From NCBI RefSeq assembly GCF_010384365.1, contig NZ_CP048397.1, forward strand, positions 2,046,001 to 2,110,000: 64,000 nucleotides of DNA, in the 5' to 3' direction. Below are positions 35,825-43,392 of this stretch, piece by piece (position 1 is the stretch's first letter; each line of letters begins with the position of its first letter). Made by a program: the position numbers and the translations under genes. Source of the stretch: Streptomyces sp. S4.7. GTDB taxonomy: Bacteria > Actinomycetota > Actinomycetes > Streptomycetales > Streptomycetaceae. The notes below the pieces were generated by a model. It was given only the letters and a program-made list of their open reading frames with translations, did not search any database and was not told the origin of the DNA.

Positions 35825-35907
35825 CTTTTTGTGGGACATCAACAATTCCCCCGACGGTTCTTCGTCCCTGTCCCCACGGGCGTCGGAGGCCGTCCGCAGG
35901 AGAGAGT

Positions 35908-36843
35908 GTGAGGGTGCTCGTACTCGTCGCTCCCGGCCAAGGCGCTCAGACGCCAGGCTTCCTGACTCCCTGGCTCGACCTCCCCGGCGCCGAAGACCGG
36001 CTGCGGGCGTGGTCGGACGTCATCGATCTCGATCTGGTCCACTACGGCACGAAGGCCGACGCGGACGAGATCCGCGACACCGCCGTGGCCCAGCCGCTGC
36101 TGGTCGCGGCCGGGCTGCTGTCGGCCGGGGCCGTGCGCGGGCTCGTCGGCGAGGGCGCGAGCGTGGGTGCGGTCGCGGGGCACAGCGTCGGCGAGATCAC
36201 CGCCGCCGTGTACGCGGGTGTGCTGGGCGAGGAGGCCGCGCTGGGCTTCGTCCGTACGCGCGGTCTGGCCATGGCCGAGGCGGCGGGCATCACGCCGACC
36301 GGTATGGCGGCGCTGCTCGGCGGCGACCCGGACGTGACCCTGCCGCATCTGGAGAGGCTCGGTCTGACGCCGGCGAACGTGAACGGCGCGGGCCAGATCG
36401 TGGCCGCCGGCACGCTGGAGCAGATCGCCGCGCTGGATGCCGACAAGCCCGAGGGCGTACGGCGCGTGGTGGCCCTCAAGGTCGCGGGCGCCTTCCACAC
36501 CGAGCACATGGCTCCGGCGGTGGCGAAGCTCGCGGAAGCGGCCGAAAAGCTCGACGTGTCAGACCCGGCCCTGCCGTACGTCTCGAACAAGGACGGGCAG
36601 ACTGTGACCACGGGGGCCGAGGTCGTCGCGCGTCTGGTCGGCCAGGTCGCGAACCCGGTCCGCTGGGACCTGTGCATGGAGACGTTCAAGGAGCAGGGTG
36701 TGAGCGCGCTGATCGAGTTGTGCCCCGGTGGCACGCTGACCGGCATCGCCAAGCGCGCGCTGCCCGGGGTGCGGACCCTCGCGCTGAAGACCCCCGCCGA
36801 CCTCGACGCGGCTCGCGAGATCGTCGCAGAGCACGCTTCCTAA
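35908..36843 (+). CDS. fabD: malonyl-CoA:ACP transacylase
   Basis: A 311-residue transacylase that loads malonyl onto ACP. The motif is GHSVGE with nucleophile Ser93; QGAQ sits at the N-terminus; the catalytic His is in GAFHTEHM near 197. A GTG start with AGGAGAG upstream. First gene of fabD-fabH-acpP-fabF. The 83-base gap from fasR probably includes the FasR-controlled promoter. Confidence 0.96.
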   Translation: MRVLVLVAPGQGAQTPGFLTPWLDLPGAEDRLRAWSDVIDLDLVHYGTKADADEIRDTAVAQPLLVAAGLLSAGAVRGLVGEGASVGAVAGHSVGEITAAVYAGVLGEEAALGFVRTRGLAMAEAAGITPTGMAALLGGDPDVTLPHLERLGLTPANVNGAGQIVAAGTLEQIAALDADKPEGVRRVVALKVAGAFHTEHMAPAVAKLAEAAEKLDVSDPALPYVSNKDGQTVTTGAEVVARLVGQVANPVRWDLCMETFKEQGVSALIELCPGGTLTGIAKRALPGVRTLALKTPADLDAAREIVAEHAS

Positions 36844-36858
36844 GGAGCCCGAGAGAGC

Positions 36859-37860
36859 ATGGCGAAGATCAGGCCCAGCCAGGGCGCGCCGTACGCCCGC
36901 ATCATGGGTGTCGGCGGGTACCGTCCGACGCGCGTGGTGCCCAACGAGGTGATCCTGGAGACGATCGACTCGTCCGACGAGTGGATCCGCTCCCGCTCCG
37001 GTATCGCGACCCGCCACTGGGCCTCCGACGAGGAGACCGTGGCGATGATGTCGATCGAGGCGTCCGGCAAGGCCATCGCCGACGCCGGGATCACGCCCGA
37101 GCAGATCGGCGGTGTGATCGTGTCGACCGTCTCGCACTTCAAGCAGACGCCGGCCGTCGCGACGGAGATCGCCGACCGGATCGGGGCGGGCAAGCCCGCC
37201 GCGTTCGACATCTCGGCGGGCTGCGCGGGCTTCGGTTACGGGCTGACGCTCGCCAAGGGCATGGTCGTCGAGGGGTCGGCACAGTACGTGCTGGTCATCG
37301 GTGTGGAGCGGCTGTCGGACCTCACCGACCTCGAAGACCGCGCCACGGCCTTCCTGTTCGGCGACGGCGCGGGCGCGGTGGTCGTCGGCCCGTCGCAGGA
37401 GCCGCAGATCGGTCCGACGGTCTGGGGTTCCGAGGGCGACAAGTCCAACACGATCATGCAGACCGTACCGTGGGACGCCTACCGCAACGGCACGGTCGAG
37501 AGGTTCCCCGCCCTCACGCAGGAGGGGCAGGCGGTCTTCCGCTGGGCCGTCTTCGAGATGGCGAAGATCGCCCAACAGGCCCTGGACGCGGCCGGGATCA
37601 CCTCGGCGGACCTGGACGTCTTCATTCCGCACCAGGCCAATATGCGGATCATCGACTCGATGGTGAAGACTCTGAAGCTGCCGGAGCACGTCACGGTCGC
37701 CCGTGACGTGGAAACCACCGGCAACACCTCGGCCGCCTCGATCCCGCTCGCGATGGAGCGGCTCCTGGCGACCGGTCAGGCGAAGAGCGGTGACACCGCG
37801 CTCGTCATCGGCTTCGGGGCGGGTCTCGTGTACGCCGCGACGGTCGTTACCCTCCCCTAG
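36859..37860 (+). CDS. fabH: 3-oxoacyl-ACP synthase III
   Basis: A 333-residue KAS III that condenses an acyl-CoA primer with malonyl-ACP; in Streptomyces it accepts branched starters. The Cys-His-Asn triad is at Cys122 (SAGCAGFGYG), His258 (IPHQANMRI) and Asn289 (TTGNTSAAS). It begins 15 bases after fabD with GGAGCC upstream. Confidence 0.96.
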   Translation: MAKIRPSQGAPYARIMGVGGYRPTRVVPNEVILETIDSSDEWIRSRSGIATRHWASDEETVAMMSIEASGKAIADAGITPEQIGGVIVSTVSHFKQTPAVATEIADRIGAGKPAAFDISAGCAGFGYGLTLAKGMVVEGSAQYVLVIGVERLSDLTDLEDRATAFLFGDGAGAVVVGPSQEPQIGPTVWGSEGDKSNTIMQTVPWDAYRNGTVERFPALTQEGQAVFRWAVFEMAKIAQQALDAAGITSADLDVFIPHQANMRIIDSMVKTLKLPEHVTVARDVETTGNTSAASIPLAMERLLATGQAKSGDTALVIGFGAGLVYAATVVTLP

Positions 37861-37932
37861 GCACACCGGAACTTTCCGGACCGTGCTCGTACAAATCCCT
37901 CTGCTCACGCTGAATATCGAAGGAGCGCCCAC

Positions 37933-38181
37933 ATGGCCGCCACTCAGGAAGAGATCGTCACCGGTCTCGCGGAGATCGTGAACGAGATCGCCGGCATCCC
38001 GGTCGAGGACGTCCAGCTGGACAAGTCCTTCACCGACGACCTGGACGTCGACTCGCTGTCCATGGTCGAGGTCGTCGTCGCCGCCGAGGAGCGCTTCGAC
38101 GTGAAGATCCCGGACGACGACGTCAAGAACCTGAAGACCGTCGGCGACGCCGCCGACTACATCGCGAAGCACCAGGCCTGA
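37933..38181 (+). CDS. acpP: acyl carrier protein
   Basis: An 82-residue acidic helical ACP. Ser41 in DVDSLSMVE is the phosphopantetheine attachment site. It carries the growing acyl chain between FabD, FabH and FabF. AAGGAG lies 7 bases before the ATG. Confidence 0.97.
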   Translation: MAATQEEIVTGLAEIVNEIAGIPVEDVQLDKSFTDDLDVDSLSMVEVVVAAEERFDVKIPDDDVKNLKTVGDAADYIAKHQA

Positions 38182-38260
38182 TCCAGGTCGCGCGGCTGAC
38201 GCCACCCGGTGGTGGTGCCGTAGAAATTCCGCACCCTCTACACGTGGAGAAAGAATTCCA

Positions 38261-39523
38261 GTGAGCCCGACCAATCGCACCGTGGTCGTCACCGGTATCG
38301 GCGCAACCACACCGCTGGGTGGCGACAGCGCATCGACCTGGGAGGGCCTGCTCGCCGGCCGCTCCGGCGTCAAGCCCCTCGAAAGTGAGCGGTTCGCCGA
38401 CCTGCCGGTCCGGATCGCCGCGGTCGCCGCGGTCGATCCGGCCGACGTGCTTCCCCGCCCGCTCGCCCGCAAGCTGGACCGCTCGGCGCAGTTCGCGCTG
38501 ATCGCGGCCCGTGAGGCGTGGGCCGACGCGGGCTACAAGGACAAGGCGGGCGAGGACGAGTCCGTCGCCCCCGAACGCCTCGGCACGGTCATCGCCTCCG
38601 GCATCGGCGGCGTGACCACCCTGCTCGACCAGTACGACGTGCTGAAGGAGAAGGGCGTACGCCGCGTCTCCCCGCACACCGTGCCGATGCTGATGCCGAA
38701 CGGCCCCTCCGCCAACGTCGGCCTGGAGGTGAACGCCCAGGCGGGCGTGCACACCCCGGTCTCGGCCTGCGCGTCGGGTGCCGAGGCCATCGGCTACGCC
38801 GTGGAGATGATCCGCACCGGCCGCGCCGATGTCGTGGTGGCGGGCGGTACGGAGGCGGCGATCCACCCGCTGCCGGTCGCCGCGTTCGCCAACATGATGG
38901 CGATGTCGAAGAACAACGACGCGCCCGAGAAGGCGTCCCGCCCGTACGACAAGGCCCGTGACGGCTTCGTCCTCGGTGAGGGCGCGGGTGTCGTGGTCCT
39001 GGAGTCCGCCGAGCACGCGGCCGCGCGTGGTGCGCGGGTCTACTGCGAGGTGCTGGGCCAGGGCCTGTCCGCCGACAGCCACCACATCGCCCAGCCGGAG
39101 CCGACCGGCCGCGGTGTCGCGGCGGCGATGCGGAACCTGCTCGACAACACCGGCATGAAGCCGTCGGAGGTCGTGCACCTGAACGCGCACGCCACCTCCA
39201 CGCCGCAGGGCGACATCGCGGAGATCAAGGCGCTGCGCCGGGTCCTGGGCGAGGACCTCGACCATGTCGCGGTCTCCGGTACGAAGTCGATGACCGGCCA
39301 TCTTCTCGGCGGCGCCGGCGGTATCGAGACCGTGGCGACGGTGCTCGCGCTGTACAAGCGGCTGGCCCCGCCGACAATCAACATCGACGACCTGGACGAG
39401 GAGGTCGACGCGGACATCGTGAGCGGTGAGCCGCGGGCGCTGCCCGAGGGCACGATCTCGGCGATCAACAACTCGTTCGGCTTCGGCGGCCACAACGTGG
39501 TGCTGGCGTTCCGCTCGGTCTGA
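38261..39523 (+). CDS. fabF: 3-oxoacyl-ACP synthase II
   Basis: A 420-residue elongating ketosynthase. Cys170 lies in TPVSACASGAEAIG. The two catalytic His residues lie in NAHATSTPQGD (about 309) and SMTGHLLGGAGG (about 345). It is the last gene of the operon and is followed by a perfect 17-bp hairpin. Confidence 0.96.
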   Translation: MSPTNRTVVVTGIGATTPLGGDSASTWEGLLAGRSGVKPLESERFADLPVRIAAVAAVDPADVLPRPLARKLDRSAQFALIAAREAWADAGYKDKAGEDESVAPERLGTVIASGIGGVTTLLDQYDVLKEKGVRRVSPHTVPMLMPNGPSANVGLEVNAQAGVHTPVSACASGAEAIGYAVEMIRTGRADVVVAGGTEAAIHPLPVAAFANMMAMSKNNDAPEKASRPYDKARDGFVLGEGAGVVVLESAEHAAARGARVYCEVLGQGLSADSHHIAQPEPTGRGVAAAMRNLLDNTGMKPSEVVHLNAHATSTPQGDIAEIKALRRVLGEDLDHVAVSGTKSMTGHLLGGAGGIETVATVLALYKRLAPPTINIDDLDEEVDADIVSGEPRALPEGTISAINNSFGFGGHNVVLAFRSV

Positions 39524-39536
39524 TCCACCGACGCAG

Positions 39537-39572
39537 CCGACGGGCGGGCCGCACATGCGGCCCGCCCGTCGG
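39537..39572 (+). terminator. fab operon terminator
   Basis: A perfect 17-bp stem: CCGACGGGCGGGCCGCA (39537-39553) and TGCGGCCCGCCCGTCGG (39556-39572). It starts 14 bases after the fabF stop. Confidence 0.9.
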
Positions 39573-39577
39573 CACAT

Positions 39578-39601
39578 CAAGCCCGTCCGGCGATTGAGGA
39601 C
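39578..39601 (+). repeat. dispersed intergenic repeat, copy 2
   Basis: A 24-base sequence containing CCGTCCGGCGATTGAGGAC, identical to the reverse complement of 26078-26101. It lies directly behind the fab terminator. Confidence 0.85.
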
Positions 39602-39625
39602 ACCACCCACCGGCCGGACCGTCTC

Positions 39626-39650
39626 AGCCCGTCCCGGCGATTGAGGACGA
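39626..39650 (+). repeat. dispersed intergenic repeat, copy 3
   Basis: AGCCCGTCCCGGCGATTGAG plus GACGA: the same element with one extra C, 25 bases after copy 2. Confidence 0.8.
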
Positions 39651-39671
39651 ACCGCCCCCGGCGGCGCCGGC

Positions 39672-40547
39672 TCAGGTGTCGAAGCTCGCGAAGTACGTCG
39701 CCGCCATGTCCCGCGCCCCGTGCCCCATCGCCTCCGCGCGGGCGAAACGGTTCGCGCCCGCCTCGGCGACGTCCAGCCGGACGCCTTCCGCCTCGCCCGC
39801 CGACACGATCAGCCGGGCGTCCTTGACTGCCGTGGTGAGGGCGAAGCTCGGGGTGTAGTCGTCGTCGAGGATCGCCGACGACTTGACGCGGAGGTACCCG
39901 CAGTCGAGGCCGCCGCCCGCCACGGCGTCCAGGAAGCCCCGCGGGTCGACGCCGAGCCCCTTCGCCAGGGCCAGCGCCTCGGCCGTTCCGTGAGTGAGCG
40001 TCAGGACCCAGCTGTTGCAGACGAGTTTGAGTCTCGTCGCCGCACCGGACGCCCCGTCCTCGCCCACCCACAGCGTGCGGTCGCCGACGGCCTCCAGAAC
40101 GGACGTGAGGGTGTCACGCGCGGCCTCCGGGCCCGCTGCCAGGACGGTGAGCTTTCCCTCCCCGGCGGGGCCCCTGGTGCCGAGGACGGGCGAGTCGAAG
40201 AAGACCAGTCCGTGCGCGTCGGCCAGCTCCGCGAGCGGCGCGAGACCCTCCAGGCCGGCCGTCGTCGTCTGGAGCCAGACGGTGCCGGGCCGCAGCCCCG
40301 GTGCCGCGGCCGTCATCGCCTCCAGGGCGGCGGGGCCGTCGTACAGCATCGTGAGGACGACGTCCGCGCCCCGTACGGCGTCCGCCGGGCTGTCCGCGAC
40401 GCGCGCCCCGTCGGCCGCCAGCGGCTCCGCCTTCGCGCGGGTGCGGTTCCAGACCCGGACCGCGTGACCGGTCCGGCAGAGATTGCGGGCCATCGCGGCG
40501 CCCATGATGCCCGCGCCGAGAACCGCCACTGCGAGTTGATCAGCCAT
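39672..40547 (-). CDS. NAD(P)-dependent beta-hydroxyacid dehydrogenase
   Basis: A 291-residue protein of the 3-hydroxyisobutyrate/6-phosphogluconate dehydrogenase family. An N-terminal Rossmann motif VLGAGIMGAAMARNL begins near residue 8; the substrate motif DSPVLGTRGPAGEGKL and catalytic Lys in ATRLKLVCNSW follow. ATG 40547 is chosen; longer frames to 41267 run through the next gene. TACCGT (40554-40559, minus) lies 6 bases upstream. Confidence 0.9.
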   Translation of the reverse strand: MADQLAVAVLGAGIMGAAMARNLCRTGHAVRVWNRTRAKAEPLAADGARVADSPADAVRGADVVLTMLYDGPAALEAMTAAAPGLRPGTVWLQTTTAGLEGLAPLAELADAHGLVFFDSPVLGTRGPAGEGKLTVLAAGPEAARDTLTSVLEAVGDRTLWVGEDGASGAATRLKLVCNSWVLTLTHGTAEALALAKGLGVDPRGFLDAVAGGGLDCGYLRVKSSAILDDDYTPSFALTTAVKDARLIVSAGEAEGVRLDVAEAGANRFARAEAMGHGARDMAATYFASFDT

Positions 40548-40600
40548 GCGCCCACGGTAGAACGCGGCCGTCCGGTCCGCCCGAAGGACGTAGGTCAGGC

Positions 40601-41095
40601 TCAGACGACCTGGTGCAGCCAGCGCACCGGGGCACCCTCGCCCGCGTACCGGAAGGGCTCCAGTTCGTCGTCCCACGGCTTGCCGAGCAGCTTGGCGACC
40701 TCGGCCTCCAGCCGGCTCTCGCCGGTCAGCGACCGGGCGAGTGCGGCGCGCAGCCGGTCCTCGGGGACCAGGATGTCGCCGTGCAGACCGGTGACGGCGT
40801 GGAAGATGCCCAGCTCGGGGGTGGCGCTGTAGCGCTCGCCCTCGGCCGTGGGGCTGGGTTCGGCGGTCACCTCGAAGCGCAGCATCTGCCAGCCGCGCAG
40901 CGCGGACGCGAGCTTGGAAGCGGTGCCCGCCTCGCCCCGCCAGGAGAACTCGGAGCGCCAGGTGCCCGGTGAGGCGGGCTGCCTGATCCAGTCGAGCTGT
41001 ACGCGCAGACCTAGGACGCCCGCCACCGCCCATTCGACGTGGGGGCACATCGCGCGCGGCGCGGAGTGCACGTACAGAACACCACGTGTGGTCAC
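40601..41095 (-). CDS. DUF3145 domain-containing protein
   Basis: A 164-residue actinobacterial protein of unknown function. Typical family segments: VLYVHSAPRAMCPHVEWAV at the start and WDDELEPFRYAGEG near the end. No catalytic motif or membrane helix is seen. The GTG start at 41095 has GGAGG 7 bases upstream. It is conserved next to the fab operon in Streptomyces (from memory). Confidence 0.88.
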   Translation of the reverse strand: MTTRGVLYVHSAPRAMCPHVEWAVAGVLGLRVQLDWIRQPASPGTWRSEFSWRGEAGTASKLASALRGWQMLRFEVTAEPSPTAEGERYSATPELGIFHAVTGLHGDILVPEDRLRAALARSLTGESRLEAEVAKLLGKPWDDELEPFRYAGEGAPVRWLHQVV

Positions 41096-41368
41096 CGGGA
41101 CCTCCAGTGTGGGACGAGGATCGCCATTGCCCAGCGGCCTCAGTAAACATCATCGGGCTTGAAAACCCGCAAAACGGACAACGTGTGACGGTATGTAACG
41201 TACCGGAGCCGGAGAGCGTTGTTGACTCTGGTTCGACGCCTGAAAAGCTACCTTGCGCGGGGGCCATGGGGGTGCCGTACTGTCGGTCCCAGGCGCGATA
41301 TACGCGAAGCTTTCACTCGCCAGGACGCCGCCGTACGCATGACGACGCCCACGCGGAGGGTTCGGACG

Positions 41369-42316
41369 ATGCAGGAGAGCCCTCAGGGACACGAGCGACG
41401 CCTCGGCGGACGCTCCGTCCGCCGCCGCACTCCGTACGCGGGCGTCGCGGCGTCCTGTGCGGGGCTGCTGTTCGCGGTGGCCGCCCTGGCGGGCTGCACG
41501 TCGTCGGACGGCGCCGATCCGGACTGGAAGAAGGCGAAGGCGAGCCAGTCACCGCCCAAGCCGATCTGGGACCGCAGTCCCGCTTCGATCGCCGCCGTCG
41601 GCGACTCGATCACCCGTGGTTTCGACGCCTGCGGGGTGCTGAGCGACTGCCCCGAGGTGTCCTGGGCGACGGGCACGGACGACGGGGTGCGCAGTCTCGC
41701 GTTGCGGCTGCTCGGCAAGCCGGGCGCCGTCGAGCGCAGTTGGAACTACGCGCGTTCGGGCGCGTCCGTCGCCGCGCTGCCGGCGCAGATGGGGAAGGCC
41801 GCGGGCCACGAGCCGGATCTGGTCACGGTCATGATGGGCGCCAACGACGCGTGCAAGGACGAGGCGGCTCTGATGACGCCGGTGGACGAGTTCCGGGCGT
41901 CGTTCGAGGAGTCGATGCGCCGGCTGCGCGCGGACTCCCCCAAGACACACGTGTACGTGGCGAGCGTGCCCGATCTGAAGCGGCTCTGGTCCGAGGGCCG
42001 GGAGAATCCGCTGGGCCGGCAGATCTGGAAGCTGGGGATCTGCGCGTCGATGCTGGGCGATTCGCAGGACATGGGCGCCGAGGCGCGGCAGCGGCGGTCG
42101 GCGGTGCAGGCGCGGGTGGTGGCGTACAACAAGGTGCTGAAGGACGTGTGCGCGAAGGATCTGCGCTGCCGGTACGACGGCGGGGCGGTCTTCGACTTCC
42201 GGTTCACCGGTGAGCAGTTGAGCACGTGGGACTGGTTCCATCCGAGCAAGAACGGCCAGGGGAAGCTGGCTGACATCGCCTACCGCAACGTGGTCGCGGC
42301 GAAGCCCCCGGCGTAG
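41369..42316 (+). CDS. SGNH/GDSL-hydrolase lipoprotein
   Basis: A 315-residue exported esterase/lipase-like protein. The N-terminus is basic, then a hydrophobic core and lipobox LAGC (VAALAGCTSS), so it is probably lipid-anchored. The SGNH blocks are AAVGDSITRG (Ser), MMGANDAC (Asn) and DWFHPSKNG (Asp, His). An ATG at 41369 has GGAGGG 8 bases upstream; 41339 is an alternative. The substrate may be an acylated polysaccharide. Its stop codon overlaps a TAGGGT hexamer that may be the -10 for galM. Confidence 0.87.
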   Translation: MQESPQGHERRLGGRSVRRRTPYAGVAASCAGLLFAVAALAGCTSSDGADPDWKKAKASQSPPKPIWDRSPASIAAVGDSITRGFDACGVLSDCPEVSWATGTDDGVRSLALRLLGKPGAVERSWNYARSGASVAALPAQMGKAAGHEPDLVTVMMGANDACKDEAALMTPVDEFRASFEESMRRLRADSPKTHVYVASVPDLKRLWSEGRENPLGRQIWKLGICASMLGDSQDMGAEARQRRSAVQARVVAYNKVLKDVCAKDLRCRYDGGAVFDFRFTGEQLSTWDWFHPSKNGQGKLADIAYRNVVAAKPPA

Positions 42317-42327
42317 GGTCGGCGACC

Positions 42328-43329
42328 GTGGACGAGTCGACGGTGAACGAGATGACGCCCGAGCCCGCCGGTTCGGCGCCCGAGGGCACTGCGGTGCACC
42401 GCTGGACCCTGGAGCGGGCCGGTGTGCGGGTGAAGGTGCTGACCTACGGCGGGATCCTGCAGTCCGTCGAGGTGCCGGACCGCGAGGGTGCGTCCGCGAA
42501 CGTGGTGCTGGGCTTCGACGACGTGGAGGGGTACGTCGGCTGTCCCTCACCGTACTTCGGCGCGCTGATCGGCCGGTACGCGAACCGGATCGCGGGCGGT
42601 TCCTTCACGCTCGACGGGCGGACGTACCGACTGCCGCGCAACAACGGGCCCAACTGTCTGCACGGCGGGGAGCGCGGCTTCGACAAGCGTGTGTGGGACG
42701 CGGAGCCGGCGGCGGACGGGCACGGTGTGCGGCTGTCTCTGGAGAGCCCGGACGGCGAGGAGGGGTTTCCGGGCCGCGTGGAGGTCTCGGCGACGTACGC
42801 GCTGGACGCGGCGGGAGCGCTGCGGATCGGCTACCGGGCGGTGACGGACGCGCCGACGGTGCTGAATCCGACGAATCACTCGTACTGGAACCTGGGTGGC
42901 GCGGGCGGTGGCAGCGCGGCGGGGCACGTGCTGCGGATCGCGGCCGGTCACATCACGCCGCTGGACGGCGACTCGGTGCCGGCGGGCCCGCCCGCGCCGG
43001 TCGACGGGACGCGTTTCGACTTCCGTGAGCCGCGCAAGGTGGGGTCGGGTTACGACCACAACTTCGTGCTGGACCAGGGGGGTTCGGTGGCGGCGGAGCT
43101 GTACGACCCCGCTTCGGGACGGGTGTTGACGGTGACGACCACCGAACCGGGCTTGCAGCTGTACACGGGGGACCACTTCGACGCGGGGCCGTTCGGGCCG
43201 GGCGAGGGGATCGCGCTGGAGACCCAGCACTTCCCGGACTCGCCGAACCGGCCGGATTTCCCGAGCACGGTGCTGCGGCCCGGCGAGGAGTTCACCTCGG
43301 AGACGACGTACGGGTTCGGGCTGCTGTAG
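42328..43329 (+). CDS. galM: aldose 1-epimerase (galactose mutarotase)
   Basis: A 333-residue mutarotase that interconverts alpha and beta aldoses. Catalytic residues: His in NPTNHSYWNLGG and the Glu general base near the C-terminus in ALETQHFPDSPNRP. The N-terminal Arg in YANRIAGG is the other family marker. It starts at a GTG 11 bases after the lipoprotein gene. It converges with a GH3 beta-glucosidase, whose products it could epimerise. Confidence 0.93.
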   Translation: MDESTVNEMTPEPAGSAPEGTAVHRWTLERAGVRVKVLTYGGILQSVEVPDREGASANVVLGFDDVEGYVGCPSPYFGALIGRYANRIAGGSFTLDGRTYRLPRNNGPNCLHGGERGFDKRVWDAEPAADGHGVRLSLESPDGEEGFPGRVEVSATYALDAAGALRIGYRAVTDAPTVLNPTNHSYWNLGGAGGGSAAGHVLRIAAGHITPLDGDSVPAGPPAPVDGTRFDFREPRKVGSGYDHNFVLDQGGSVAAELYDPASGRVLTVTTTEPGLQLYTGDHFDAGPFGPGEGIALETQHFPDSPNRPDFPSTVLRPGEEFTSETTYGFGLL

Positions 43330-43335
43330 GTGTCT

Positions 43336-43382
43336 CCCCGATCGCCGGACGCGCTCATTGTGAGCGCGTCCGGCGATCGGGG
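43336..43382. terminator. bidirectional terminator, galM / GH3
   Basis: A perfect 22-bp stem with loop TTG. The arms contain ATCGCCGGACG, the core of the dispersed repeat described elsewhere. It lies between two convergent genes. Confidence 0.9.
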
Positions 43383-43392
43383 GACGGACCGG

